A stretch of DNA of 43,715 nucleotides from Acidobacteriota bacterium (GCA_963169195.1 CAUJDN010000070.1:1-43715), one strand, 5' to 3'; counted from the stretch's first letter, positions 20,549-28,058 are shown. Numbers and translations are program-made. The notes: generated by a model from the sequence alone, not told the origin.

Positions 20549-21518
20549 TCGTGCTTTCGAGGCGGGCCAGTTCCTCGTAGGCCTTCCGCGTCGCGTCGGT
20601 GAGCGAGCGGGGGAGCGTCACGTCGATGATGACGTACAGGTCCCCGGGGGTGTCCTTCGGGCTGAGCGCCGGGAGTCCCAGGCCACGAAGGCGGAGCTTC
20701 ATGCCGGGCTGGCTCGTCTCCGGCACCTTGACCCGCACGGTCTTTCCGCCCAGCGTGACCACGCCTGCCTCGCCGCCGAGCACCGCCGTGCTCACCGGCA
20801 CGCTCACGCGCGTCGTCAGGTCCCGGCCGTTCACCTGGAAGGCCGGGTGGGGCCTCAGGCGGACGCGCAGGTAGAGGTCGCCGCTCGCGGCACCGCCCGC
20901 GCCGCGCCCGCCTTCGCCCGGCACGCGCACCCGCGAGCCGTCGGCCACGCCGGGGGGAATGCGCACCTCGACCGACCGGGCCTCGCCGTCGTGCCTCAGC
21001 TGCAGGCGCTGCACGCTGCCCTGGGCCGCCGACTCGAGGTCCAGTTCGATCTCGTGCTCGATGTCGCGGCCCTTCTGCTGCCGCGCGCGCCCCCGCGTGC
21101 GGCGTTCGCTGCGCCGCTCCCCGCCACCCCCGAAGAACGTGTTGAAGAAGTCCGAGAAGGGGCTCTCCCCTCCGCCGAACATCGCCGACATCTCCTCCTC
21201 GGACATCGTGCGGAACCCGCCGCCACCGGTGTTCCACTGCCACTGGCCGGCGCCGCCGCCGAAGGGTCCGCCGGCCCCGGCTGCCGACTCGTACTGGCGC
21301 CAGTTCGCGCCCAGCTCGTCGTACTTCCGTCGCTTCTCCGGATCGCTCAGCACTTCGTTGGCCTCGTTGATCTCCTTGAAGCGCGCCTCGGCGCCCTTGT
21401 CGCCGGGGTTCACGTCGGGGTGGTACTTCCGGGCGAGCTTCCGGAAGGCCTGCTTGATCTCCTTCTCGCTGGCGGTCTTCGAGACGCCGAGGACGGAGTA
21501 GTAATCCTTGAAGTCCAT
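20517..21518 (-). CDS. DnaJ/CbpA-type Hsp40 co-chaperone (type II, no zinc finger)
   Basis: 333-residue J-domain protein that stimulates DnaK ATPase and delivers substrates to DnaK/ClpB. The J domain (1-70) has the essential HPD motif at 33-35. A Gly/Phe-rich region follows (about 80-135), then two CTD beta-domains ([40 protein letters not shown]). The CxxCxGxG zinc repeats of true DnaJ are missing, so this is a CbpA/type II Hsp40. The last residues (TREPENPRT) are encoded by the GAACCCGA octamer array and are probably acquired by read-through of a spacer repeat. It lies 3 bp after hspR, as in the dnaKJ-hspR operons of Actinobacteria, but without dnaK here. Confidence 0.93.
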   Translation of the reverse strand: MDFKDYYSVLGVSKTASEKEIKQAFRKLARKYHPDVNPGDKGAEARFKEINEANEVLSDPEKRRKYDELGANWRQYESAAGAGGPFGGGAGQWQWNTGGGGFRTMSEEEMSAMFGGGESPFSDFFNTFFGGGGERRSERRTRGRARQQKGRDIEHEIELDLESAAQGSVQRLQLRHDGEARSVEVRIPPGVADGSRVRVPGEGGRGAGGAASGDLYLRVRLRPHPAFQVNGRDLTTRVSVPVSTAVLGGEAGVVTLGGKTVRVKVPETSQPGMKLRLRGLGLPALSPKDTPGDLYVIIDVTLPRSLTDATRKAYEELARLESTRTREPENPRT

Positions 21519-21521
21519 GTC

Positions 21522-21875
21522 TCAGGCCTCGTCCAGCCCGAGCCGCTCGTTGAGCCGGGCGAGCTCGCGCATGAGCCGCCGGCGCTGCGACGGGTCGTGC
21601 TGGATGAGCGCCTCGTCCAGCAGCGGGCGAATGCGCTGCATGACCTCGGCGATCGAGAGCAGGTGCTGCACACCCGCGAGGTTCACGCCCTCGTCTTCGA
21701 CGAGGCGCTTGATGAAACGCAGCCGCTCGATCTCCTCGGCGGAGTAGAGGCGCATGCTGCCCAGCGTCCGCGCCGGGCGCACCAGGCCCAGGCGCTCGTA
21801 CTTCCGGAGGGTCTGCGGGTGCATGTCGAGCAGCCGCGCCGCCATCGAGATGAAGATGAGCTCGGAACTTGACAC
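21522..21875 (-). CDS. hspR: MerR-family heat-shock repressor HspR
   Basis: 117-residue MerR-type regulator. HspR represses chaperone genes by binding HAIR inverted repeats and uses DnaK as co-repressor in Streptomyces and Helicobacter. Seen: [24 protein letters not shown] (in two parts) as the helix-turn-helix, [19 protein letters not shown] as wing and helix, and a short C-terminal coiled coil. It heads dnaJ-clpB-ftsH. The GTG start at 21875 is chosen from family alignment (a few residues before the SMAARLL core). It coincides with the expected transcription start 6-7 nt after the -10, so the mRNA is predicted leaderless; an out-of-frame ATG at 21877 would encode nothing useful. Confidence 0.92.
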   Translation of the reverse strand: MSSSELIFISMAARLLDMHPQTLRKYERLGLVRPARTLGSMRLYSAEEIERLRFIKRLVEDEGVNLAGVQHLLSIAEVMQRIRPLLDEALIQHDPSQRRRLMRELARLNERLGLDEA

Positions 21876-21881
21876 ATTTCG

Positions 21882-21911
21882 AGTGTAGGGCTTGATACGG
21901 GTCGTGTCAAT
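21882..21911 (-). promoter_or_regulatory. hspR operon promoter with HAIR-like operator
   Basis: On the minus strand: -35 TTGACA (21910-21905), exactly 17 bp spacer, -10 TACACT (21887-21882), then GTG at 21875. On the plus strand, CTTGATA-N7-TGTCAAT at 21891-21911 resembles the HspR-bound HAIR consensus CTTGAGT-N7-ACTCAAG and overlaps the -35 box. Autorepression by HspR is the obvious reading. This is the best consensus promoter in the window. Confidence 0.82.
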
Positions 21912-21955
21912 TCACTCCGGGCGCGCATGGGCCGCCACGGCCGCGGTGGATTAAG

Positions 21956-22954
21956 ATGCTAGGCATCTTGACGCGGCCGCGACACCACCAGGCCCCGCCG
22001 CCCCTGGATCCCGCGCTCCTGTTCGCCTGCATCCTCGGCCTGCTGGTGGCCGTGACGGCAGGCCTCTGGGCGAGCCGCCCGGGCATGGGGCAGGGTGCGA
22101 ACATCACGAGGGCTGAACGGCCCTCCGACGACTACTACCTGGCCCTCGATCGCGCCGGCCACGCGGACCATCACGTCCTGTACTTCGGCACCGACGACGA
22201 GGCGCTGGCGCACCTGAGGCGAGCCGACGTCCTGCTCCTGGGCAATTCGCGCCTGATGTTCGCCGCGCGCCGACGCGTGCTGGACCGCTTCTTCGCGGCC
22301 CGGGGACGGCGCTACTACGTGCTCGGGTTCGGCTTCCGGGAGGGCGACCGGTTCCCGCTGGACATCATCGAGAAGTTCGATCTCCACCCGGGGATCGTCA
22401 TCGTCAACGCCGACGGGTTCTTCACCGGCGAGTATTCCGACTTCGCTCGGGACGTGAGGTCGGACAGCCGCATCGGCGCCTGGCAGCTGCTGCACGAGTC
22501 GGAGGCCGGCCACGAGGCCCGGCGGGTGATCCACCAGCTGGTGCCCAACTGGGTCGACCTCTTCGGCCGTCCCGGCTTCCCGTGGCGGCAGGAACTGGTC
22601 ATCTACCGGTCCCGCACGAACGGGACGTGGCACCTCTCCCCGTGGGCGGAGGGGCTCAGGCGCGTCGAGAGCCGCCCGCTCCACGAGCCGCCCCTCGCCG
22701 ACCGGGAGATCCAGGCGGCGCGCCGGTTCAAGGCCGCGATGGACGCGCGCGGCGCCCGACTGGTGCTCACCTACGTCCCCACCTCGCGGCCGCTCGGCGG
22801 CGGCCCGGCGCTCTTCGCCGGGCTGCTGGGCGTCCCCTTCGTGATGGCGACGCCCCCGGGCCTTCGGACCGAAGACGACGACCACCTCGACGAGTCTTCG
22901 GCTGTCGCGTGGTCCCAGGCCTTCGTCCGGGAGCTGGAGCGGGTCGTCCCGTGA
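21956..22954 (+). CDS. SGNH/AlgX-like protein paired with MBOAT acyltransferase
   Basis: About 332 residues with an N-terminal membrane segment (LLFACILGLLVAVTAGLW). The soluble part has LLLGNSRLMF (G96-N97-S98), a block VIVNADGFF, and a C-terminal DDDHLD with H310. The Ser and the Asp-x-x-His pair fit the SGNH/AlgX-AlgJ fold that works with MBOAT proteins in O-acetylation of exported polysaccharides. The next gene is an MBOAT protein overlapping by GTGA, which supports this role. The start is uncertain: a -10-like TAAGAT (21952-21957) overlaps the ATG at 21956, so a TTG at 21968 may be the true start. Family-level function is inference from context. Confidence 0.7.
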   Translation: MLGILTRPRHHQAPPPLDPALLFACILGLLVAVTAGLWASRPGMGQGANITRAERPSDDYYLALDRAGHADHHVLYFGTDDEALAHLRRADVLLLGNSRLMFAARRRVLDRFFAARGRRYYVLGFGFREGDRFPLDIIEKFDLHPGIVIVNADGFFTGEYSDFARDVRSDSRIGAWQLLHESEAGHEARRVIHQLVPNWVDLFGRPGFPWRQELVIYRSRTNGTWHLSPWAEGLRRVESRPLHEPPLADREIQAARRFKAAMDARGARLVLTYVPTSRPLGGGPALFAGLLGVPFVMATPPGLRTEDDDHLDESSAVAWSQAFVRELERVVP

Positions 22955-24369
22955 ACTTCGTGTCGTGGGCGTTCGTCGCCCTGTTCGCGGTGGTCTTCGC
23001 CGCACGCTTCACCATCGGCCGCCGGAAGGTCGAGCCGGCGTACGTGACCATGCTCGTCGCCGCGAGCGCGACGTTCTATGCGTGGCACATCCCGGTCTAC
23101 ATCGGCATCCTCGTTCTGAGCTCGGTGATCGACTACGGGGCCGGACTCGCCCTGGCCCGCCTCGATCCCGCCGCACGCGGGCGGCGGCGCGCGGTGCTGG
23201 CACTGTCGCTCGCCACCAACCTGGGCCTGCTGGCGTTCTTCAAGTACGCGGGCTTCTTCCTCGAGGTTGTCCGCGACGTGCTGGGAGAGCGGGCCGGCGC
23301 ACTGCCCACGGAGCTGGGGCTCGCGCTCCCGATGGGCATCAGCTTCTACACCTTCCAGTCGATGTCGTACACCATCGACGTCTACCGCGGGGTGCTGGCG
23401 CCCATTCACCGCTTCTGGCCGTTCTTCCTGTTCATCAGCTTCTTCCCTCAGCTGGTGGCCGGGCCCATCGTGCGCGCCGCGGAGTTCCTGCCACAGATGC
23501 CGCGCCCGCGCCGGCTCCGGCGCGTGGTCGTCTACGAAGGGCTGTGGCTCGTCGTCTCCGGTTTCTTCCTGAAGATGGTCTGCGCCGATAACCTCGCGGT
23601 GTATGTGGACGAGTTCTGGGAGCGGGGCACGCGTCCTGGCACCGCCAGCGGCTTCACCCTGTGGCTGGCCCTGATGTTCTCCGGCCAGATCTTCGCGGAC
23701 TTCGCGGGCTACTCGAACATCGCGCGCGGGACGGCCTGCCTGCTGGGCTACCGGCTGCCCGTCAACTTCAACGCGCCGTACCTGGCCGCGTCGTTCAAGA
23801 ACTTCTGGGAACGCTGGCACATGACGCTGTCGCGCTGGCTGCGCGACTACCTCTACATCGCGCTCGGCGGCAACCGGCGCGGCCCGGTCCGCACCTACGT
23901 GAACCTGATGCTGGTGATGCTGCTCGGCGGGCTCTGGCACGGCGCGGCCTACACGTTCATCGTCTGGGGCGCGCTGCACGGCGGGGCGCTGGCGGCCGAG
24001 CGCCTGCTGGGGCTGCATGCGGATGTCGGCTGGAGGGGCCGCTGGCCGGTGCGGGCGGCATGGTTCGTGGTCGTCCAGGCCCTCGTGCTGACGGCCTGGG
24101 TATTCTTCCGCAGCCGGCGCCTCGGCGAGGCTGCGCAGTTCCTCGCCAATGTCGCCGCGCTGGAGGGCTGGGCACTCGGGCGAATGGAGTGGGTCGGCCT
24201 GCTGTTCCTCACGCCGCTCGTGGCACACCACGCCTTCACGTGGGCGCGCGAGCGCGGGTGGGTGGCGGAGCCCGGACCTGCCGTCCGCGCCGTCCTGGCG
24301 GCGTTCATGGTCTACGGCATCATCACGCTGTACGCGGGCACCGCCGACTTCATCTATTTCCAGTTCTGA
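22951..24369 (+). CDS. MBOAT-family membrane O-acyltransferase (AlgI-like)
   Basis: 472-residue polytopic membrane-bound O-acyltransferase, AlgI/DltB group, which passes acyl (usually acetyl) groups across the inner membrane to exported glycans. Seen: about ten membrane segments, FFKYAGFF, MGISFYTFQSMSYTIDVYRG, FFPQLVAGPIVRA, SFKNFWERWHMTLSRWLRDY with H290, and the catalytic histidine H330 in LLGGLWHGAAYTF. The GTG start at 22951 overlaps the SGNH gene stop (GTGA) and gives a normal N-terminus (MNFVSWAFVALF). The two genes form an operon for modification of an envelope or extracellular polysaccharide; which one is not shown by the sequence. Confidence 0.93.
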   Translation: MNFVSWAFVALFAVVFAARFTIGRRKVEPAYVTMLVAASATFYAWHIPVYIGILVLSSVIDYGAGLALARLDPAARGRRRAVLALSLATNLGLLAFFKYAGFFLEVVRDVLGERAGALPTELGLALPMGISFYTFQSMSYTIDVYRGVLAPIHRFWPFFLFISFFPQLVAGPIVRAAEFLPQMPRPRRLRRVVVYEGLWLVVSGFFLKMVCADNLAVYVDEFWERGTRPGTASGFTLWLALMFSGQIFADFAGYSNIARGTACLLGYRLPVNFNAPYLAASFKNFWERWHMTLSRWLRDYLYIALGGNRRGPVRTYVNLMLVMLLGGLWHGAAYTFIVWGALHGGALAAERLLGLHADVGWRGRWPVRAAWFVVVQALVLTAWVFFRSRRLGEAAQFLANVAALEGWALGRMEWVGLLFLTPLVAHHAFTWARERGWVAEPGPAVRAVLAAFMVYGIITLYAGTADFIYFQF

Positions 24370-24382
24370 CCGAGACGGGAGT

Positions 24383-24406
24383 CGGGGCTTGCCCGCCGAA
24401 GCCCCG
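24383..24406 (+). terminator. GC-rich hairpin after the MBOAT gene
   Basis: CGGGGCTT (24383-24390) pairs with AAGCCCCG (24399-24406) around an 8-nt loop, 14 bases after the MBOAT stop. No T-tract follows, so termination would depend on Rho or on the hairpin alone. Confidence 0.45.
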
Positions 24407-24430
24407 CCGGGGCCGGGCGTTGGCGCGGGA

Positions 24431-24436
24431 TATACT
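24431..24436 (+). promoter_or_regulatory. -10 hexamer (TATACT) for terC
   Basis: TATACT ends 10 nt before the GTG at 24447. No SD lies in between, so the transcript would be leaderless or have a leader of only 3-4 nt. Confidence 0.5.
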
Positions 24437-24446
24437 GGCAGGGCAC

Positions 24447-25184
24447 GTGTTCGACGTTCAGGCTTCCGACCTCATCACCATCGCGCTGCTCGTGGCCCTC
24501 GAAGGCCTGTTGAGCGCCGACAACGCCATGGTGCTGGCCGTGCTGGTCCTGGGCCTGCCGCGTGCACAGCAGCAGAAGGCCCTCCGGTACGGCATCCTCG
24601 GGGCGTTCGCCTTCCGGGCCGCGGCCACGGCTGGCGCCGCCTACATGATCCAGCTGCTGTGGGTCCACCTGCTGGGCGGGCTCTACCTGCTGTACCTCCC
24701 GTACCAGCACTTCTTCGGCCATGGCGGCACCGAGACCCGGCGGGAACCGAAGCCGGCGCGGCCCTGGCTGGGCATGACGGCGTTCTGGGCCACGGTGGTT
24801 CGCGTGGAGCTCACCGACATCGTGTTCGCGATCGACTCGATCCTGGTGGCCGTGGCGATGTCCAACAAGCTGTGGGTCATCATCACCGGCGGCATCCTGG
24901 GCATCATCGCCATGCGCCTGGTCATCGGCCAGCTGCTGGCGCTGGTGCGGCGCTACCCGGCGCTGGTGGATGGCGCGTTCATCATCATCGCGTGGGTGGG
25001 CCTCAAGCTGCTGGTCGAGTACTTCCACGGCCTGGGATGGATCCACTTCGAGATCCCGAGGTGGCTGTCGCTCGGCTTGATCGTGGTGATCTTCGGGCTG
25101 TCGTTCCTCTACGCCCGCCGGCACGGGCCGGTGCCGGACGACACGACGGCCAGCGCCGAGCACGGGCCGGCATCACCCATCTAG
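24447..25184 (+). CDS. TerC-family integral membrane protein
   Basis: 245-residue TerC/Alx-type membrane protein, a family linked to manganese efflux and metalation of exported enzymes, and originally to tellurite resistance. Seen: acidic membrane motifs LEGLLSADNAMVLAVL and RVELTDIVFAIDSILVAV, the hallmark of the family, and about seven hydrophobic segments. A short charged loop (GGTETRREPKPARP) follows the third. The start is the GTG at 24447 preceded by TATACT; the frame is open further upstream but runs through the MBOAT gene and spacer. It stands alone. Confidence 0.9.
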   Translation: MFDVQASDLITIALLVALEGLLSADNAMVLAVLVLGLPRAQQQKALRYGILGAFAFRAAATAGAAYMIQLLWVHLLGGLYLLYLPYQHFFGHGGTETRREPKPARPWLGMTAFWATVVRVELTDIVFAIDSILVAVAMSNKLWVIITGGILGIIAMRLVIGQLLALVRRYPALVDGAFIIIAWVGLKLLVEYFHGLGWIHFEIPRWLSLGLIVVIFGLSFLYARRHGPVPDDTTASAEHGPASPI

Positions 25185-25319
25185 CCTCTCAATTCACTTG
25201 GGTGGAGTATCCGTCAGCTCGAACGCCCTCTCGTGTCTGACGATTCCCGGCATCAGCGAGCAGCTGGACGATCAACTCACGTGAACGGTGGGGTCAGCCG
25301 GGCCACGCCCGCGCCTCGC

Positions 25320-25589
25320 CTACGCGTCGCTGGTGTTGCCGCGTTCCGCCTGTGCAGCCAGAATGGCGCGCACCAGCTCCTCCGGAAGGGCCCCGGCCGC
25401 CTGCTCGTTCTCCCGCTCGCAGGCGCACCGGCCCGCCTTGATGACCGCGGCGTACTGCTCCAGGTAGGCCCGGCAGTTGCGGCACTTGTCCAGGTGGACC
25501 TCGAACGTCGCGCGGATCCCGGGATCCAGCTGGCCATCGAGGTAATCCGCCAGGAAGTCCGAGCAGGCTCGGCAGGTCATCTTGCTCAT
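25320..25589 (-). CDS. Zinc-finger (zf-HC2) anti-sigma factor
   Basis: 89-residue putative zinc-binding anti-sigma factor. Seen: CRACSDFLADYLDGQL at the N-terminus, followed by HLDKCRNCRAYLEQY, which is the HxxxCxxC zinc site of the ZAS family. Two extra cysteines occur in GRCACERE. It has no membrane segment, so it is a cytoplasmic (possibly redox- or metal-responsive) regulator. Its ATG overlaps the sigma-factor stop by ATGA, which fits a sigma/anti-sigma pair. The 135 bp between terC and this gene hold no other gene. Confidence 0.88.
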   Translation of the reverse strand: MSKMTCRACSDFLADYLDGQLDPGIRATFEVHLDKCRNCRAYLEQYAAVIKAGRCACERENEQAAGALPEELVRAILAAQAERGNTSDA

Positions 25590-26212
25590 CGATCCGGTCT
25601 CCCGAGGCGCGGCGCCAGCAGCGTCCGGAGGGCCTGCCGGGCCCGGTGCAGCCGGAGCTTGACGGCATTGGCCGTGATGCCCAGCTGCTCGGCCACGTCG
25701 CGAGTGTCTAGTCCTTCGATGTCGCGGAGCAGCAGGACGGTTCGGTAGTGCTCCGGCAGCTCGTCAATGGCCGTCCGGACGGTCGCCTGTTCCTCGATCC
25801 GGGAGAGGCGCACGTCGGCCGGTTCGGAGCCGCTCTCGAACCGCTCCATGAAATGTCCGTCGTCCTTGAAGGCGGGCAGCAGGTGGTCCAGCGACTCCTC
25901 GGGCTTCCGCTTCCGGGTGCGCAGCTTCATCAGCGAGACGTTTACGGCAATCCGGTGCAGCCACGTCGAGAGGAGCGACCCGCCCTCGAAACGGTCGATG
26001 CTGCGGTACGCGTTCATGAAAGTCTCCTGCACGGCGTCGCGGGCGTCTTCCTCGTTGCCCAGCAGGCGGCGGGTAACCGCCAGCAGGCGGCCGCCGCGCG
26101 TGCGCACCAGCTGCTCGAACGCCCCCGGCGCGTGGGAGCGCAGCGCATCGACCAGCGCCTGGTCGGGCGAGGCCGATGGGGGTGTCGGGGTGGTCTCGGT
26201 CGGGGATGCCAC
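25586..26212 (-). CDS. ECF (RpoE-like) RNA polymerase sigma factor
   Basis: 208-residue group 4 sigma factor. Region 2 contains LVRTRGGRLLAVTRRLLGNEEDARDAVQ (in parts) and ETFMNAYRSIDRFEGGSLLSTWLHRIAVN (in parts), the -10-binding helices. Region 4 contains LPEHYRTVLLLRDIEGLD and TRDVAEQLGITANAVKLRL, the -35-binding helix-turn-helix. The start is placed at GTG 26212, 8 nt after TATGCT, since the residues before it would lie upstream of transcription and are not conserved. The Thr/Pro-rich N-terminus (about 1-17) is variable. It is translationally coupled to the zinc anti-sigma gene. Confidence 0.92.
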   Translation of the reverse strand: MASPTETTPTPPSASPDQALVDALRSHAPGAFEQLVRTRGGRLLAVTRRLLGNEEDARDAVQETFMNAYRSIDRFEGGSLLSTWLHRIAVNVSLMKLRTRKRKPEESLDHLLPAFKDDGHFMERFESGSEPADVRLSRIEEQATVRTAIDELPEHYRTVLLLRDIEGLDTRDVAEQLGITANAVKLRLHRARQALRTLLAPRLGRPDR

Positions 26213-26220
26213 TGCCGAAT

Positions 26221-26226
26221 AGCATA
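26221..26226 (-). promoter_or_regulatory. -10 hexamer (TATGCT) for the ECF sigma operon
   Basis: TATGCT on the minus strand ends 8 nt before the GTG at 26212. No SD is seen; leaderless start predicted. Confidence 0.45.
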
Positions 26227-26351
26227 CGACCGCCGCCAGCCTCGCGCCATTCACGCACGGGCTGTGCCCGGACTGTGCCCGGACGTCTTGCGGAGACAAC
26301 CCGGGCCTCGACCCCTGACGCGGACCGGAATCGGGGAGCGGAGGACTCCTG

Positions 26352-26357
26352 TATAGT
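26352..26357 (+). promoter_or_regulatory. -10 hexamer (TATAGT) for the small ORF and GNAT gene
   Basis: TATAGT ends 8 nt before the ATG at 26366. No SD lies between. The spacing matches the cytochrome, GT39 and sigma genes in this window. Confidence 0.5.
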
Positions 26358-26365
26358 GCTCGCGT

Positions 26366-26509
26366 ATGGCCTCCCCCGTGTCCGTCGGCGTGGAGCCCGC
26401 GCTCACGAACCAGAAGCGGCCGATCGCGATGTTCCCGTTGATCGTCGCCATCCCGAACCTCGTCGTGCCGTCCGTCGACCCGCCGTCCTCGCTCACCTGG
26501 TCGCGATGA
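26366..26509 (+). CDS. Small ORF (47 aa) upstream of and overlapping the GNAT gene
   Basis: 47-codon frame, MASPVSVGVEPALTNQKRP to the end PSSLTWSR, with G or C at nearly every third codon position. It starts 8 nt after a -10 hexamer and its TGA overlaps the GNAT ATG (ATGA), so it could couple translation of the downstream gene. I recognise no family. Caution: the opposite strand shares the same wobble positions here and has a competing frame (MATINGNIAIGRFWF...) with a GAGG before its ATG, so the coding strand is not settled by base composition alone. Confidence 0.4.
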   Translation: MASPVSVGVEPALTNQKRPIAMFPLIVAIPNLVVPSVDPPSSLTWSR

Positions 26510-26961
26510 CCGAGTCCGTCCGGCGGGCGCTCCCCGAAGACGTCCAGGCGATTGTCGCCCTCACGATCGCCGAGGCCCTGGAAGCTGAGGGCCTCCACCT
26601 CGATGCCGCCGCCGTTCGTCGTGGCGTCGAAGGCGCGTTCGGGGATCCGCCGCGCGCCGCCTACTGGGTGGCGGAATCCCCCGAGGGCCTCGTCGTGGCC
26701 AGCACCTCGATCGTCACCGAATGGAGCAACTTCCACGGCGGCGAGTACTGGTGGGTGCAGAGCCTCTACATCGCGCCAGCGCATCGCGGGCGCGGTCTGG
26801 TCGAGCGTCTCCTGGATCGCCTCTGGACCGAGGCGCGCGCGGCGGGCGCGCGCGATCTCCGCCTGTATGCGCATCGCGCCAACGCGCGGGCACTCCGCGT
26901 GTACGAGCGCTGCGGGTTCGCGACGGCGCCCTACGTGATCATGTCCAGGTCCACGGAGTAG
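26506..26961 (+). CDS. GNAT-family N-acetyltransferase
   Basis: 151-residue GCN5-related N-acetyltransferase that transfers acetyl from acetyl-CoA to an unknown amine. Seen: N-terminal SVRRALPEDVQAIVALTI (alpha1), the motif A strand and pyrophosphate loop WVQSLYIAPAHRGRGLVERL (R/QxxGxG/A), and motif B LYAHRANARALRVYERCGF near the C-terminus. It is the only domain. It overlaps the 47-aa ORF by ATGA. No substrate can be inferred from the neighbours. Confidence 0.9.
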   Translation: MTESVRRALPEDVQAIVALTIAEALEAEGLHLDAAAVRRGVEGAFGDPPRAAYWVAESPEGLVVASTSIVTEWSNFHGGEYWWVQSLYIAPAHRGRGLVERLLDRLWTEARAAGARDLRLYAHRANARALRVYERCGFATAPYVIMSRSTE

Positions 26962-27002
26962 GGGTGCGCCGGGCAGCGTTCGATGGGTCGGCGTCAAATG
27001 GC

Positions 27003-27032
27003 TTGTCGCGAATCCAAGCGCGGGTGCATAGT
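27003..27032 (+). promoter_or_regulatory. Promoter of the leader ORF-ecsC unit
   Basis: -35 TTGTCG (27003-27008), 18-bp spacer, -10 CATAGT (27027-27032), followed after 6 nt by the ATG at 27039. Confidence 0.5.
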
Positions 27033-27038
27033 GGGCGC

Positions 27039-27113
27039 ATGAGCCGGGCGTTCTTCGGGGCCATGCGGTGGGCACCTGCCAGGCGGTTGCTGCACGCGAG
27101 GATGGGGTGGTGA
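27039..27113 (+). CDS. 24-aa leader ORF overlapping the EcsC gene
   Basis: Short frame MSRAFFGAMRWAPARR followed by LLHARMGW. It begins 6 nt after the -10 CATAGT, so it would be read from a leaderless mRNA. Its TGA overlaps the GTG start of the EcsC gene (GTGA). Third positions are 22 of 24 G/C. It is basic and aromatic-rich and matches no family I know. It may only serve to load ribosomes for the downstream GTG. Confidence 0.4.
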   Translation: MSRAFFGAMRWAPARRLLHARMGW

Positions 27114-27925
27114 CGCGGGCAGACCGTCAGGAGTGGGGCCGGACGCTCATGACGCCGGAAGACCGCGAGGCCCTCCGCCGCGCGAAGAGCCTGCTCGAGA
27201 ACCCGGGGCTGGCCGCGAAGCTCACGAACCTCATCGGCATGCCGCTCGAGAAGGCGATGGCGATGCTGCCCGAGCGCTGGTCCGACGCCGTGGCGATGGC
27301 CACGCGGAAGTCGCTCGACACGGCGCTGCACGTTGCCCTCAACACGCTGGACGACAAGCCCCGCTCGCGAGCCAGCGACAGGCTGCACAAGCTCGCGGTC
27401 GCTGCCACCGGCGCCGGCGGCGGCGCGTTCGGCCTGGCGGGCCTGCCCATCGAGCTGCCGATCTCCACCACGATCATACTGCGATCCATCGCGGACATCG
27501 CCCGCAGCGAGGGCGAGGTGCTGGCCGCGCCCGATGCCAAGATGGCCTGCCTGGAGGTCTTCGCGCTGGGCGGCAGGACGACGGCAGACGATGCGAGCGA
27601 ATCGTCGTACTTCGCGGTGAGGGCCGCGCTGGCGCGCTCGGTCTCGCAGGCCGCGCAGTACGTCGCGCAGAGGGGCCTGGTCGAGGAGGGCGCCCCCGCG
27701 CTGCTGCGGTTGATCGCGCAGCTGGCGTCTCGCTTCGGCGCCAACGTCTCGCAGAAGGCGGCCGCCCAGGCCGTGCCCATCGTCGGGGCCGCCGGAGGCA
27801 GCGTTGTCAACGTGCTGTTCATCGATCACTTCCAGGACATGGCGCGCGGGCACTTCACCGTGCGCCGGCTGGAACGGGTCTACTCTCCCGAGATCGTTCG
27901 CGCCGAGTACGAACGCCTGCCGTGA
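27110..27925 (+). CDS. EcsC family protein
   Basis: 271-residue protein with the EcsC domain over most of its length. The domain is named after a protein next to the Bacillus EcsAB ABC transporter, but its biochemical role is unknown. Seen: PEDREALRRAKSLLENPGLA, the Gly-rich amphipathic AVAATGAGGGAFGLAGLPIELPISTT (in parts) that may dip into the membrane, LRSIADIARSEGE, a second Ala/Gly-rich stretch AVPIVGAAGGSVVNVLFIDHFQDMARGHF (in parts), and RRLERVYSP at the end. The GTG at 27110 overlaps the 24-aa ORF; earlier in-frame starts are possible but would lie near the leader ORF. Confidence 0.82.
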   Translation: MTRADRQEWGRTLMTPEDREALRRAKSLLENPGLAAKLTNLIGMPLEKAMAMLPERWSDAVAMATRKSLDTALHVALNTLDDKPRSRASDRLHKLAVAATGAGGGAFGLAGLPIELPISTTIILRSIADIARSEGEVLAAPDAKMACLEVFALGGRTTADDASESSYFAVRAALARSVSQAAQYVAQRGLVEEGAPALLRLIAQLASRFGANVSQKAAAQAVPIVGAAGGSVVNVLFIDHFQDMARGHFTVRRLERVYSPEIVRAEYERLP

Positions 27926-27967
27926 GGCCACGGCAGAAGGGAAGGGCGTGTACCCCTGTCACGCGGG

Positions 27968-27987
27968 CGGCGGGTCATTCCCCGCCG
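27968..27987 (+). terminator. GC hairpin after the EcsC gene
   Basis: CGGCGGG (27968-27974) pairs with CCCGCCG (27981-27987), loop TCATTC, 42 bases after the stop. No T-tract follows. The rest of the 133-bp spacer before the Nudix gene shows no gene. Confidence 0.45.
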
Positions 27988-28058
27988 GTAACTCACCCCT
28001 GGATCACTTCGTCGAAGCCCCGGCGCGACCGTCGCGCTGAGCCCCGCCTCCAGCCCTC

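Noticed and set aside
22582..22950. N-terminal extension of the MBOAT protein, whose frame is open back to 22582
   Set aside because: It overlaps the SGNH gene out of frame, shows shadow-type Arg/Pro/Ala sequence, and the GTGA junction at 22951 gives a proper first membrane segment.
26251..26450. Minus-strand frame MATINGNIAIGRFWF... with a GAGG before its ATG
   Set aside because: It is not impossible, but the product runs into low-complexity Arg/Gly/Pro sequence and matches no family, while the plus strand has a promoter-spaced start and ATGA coupling. Kept only as a caution.
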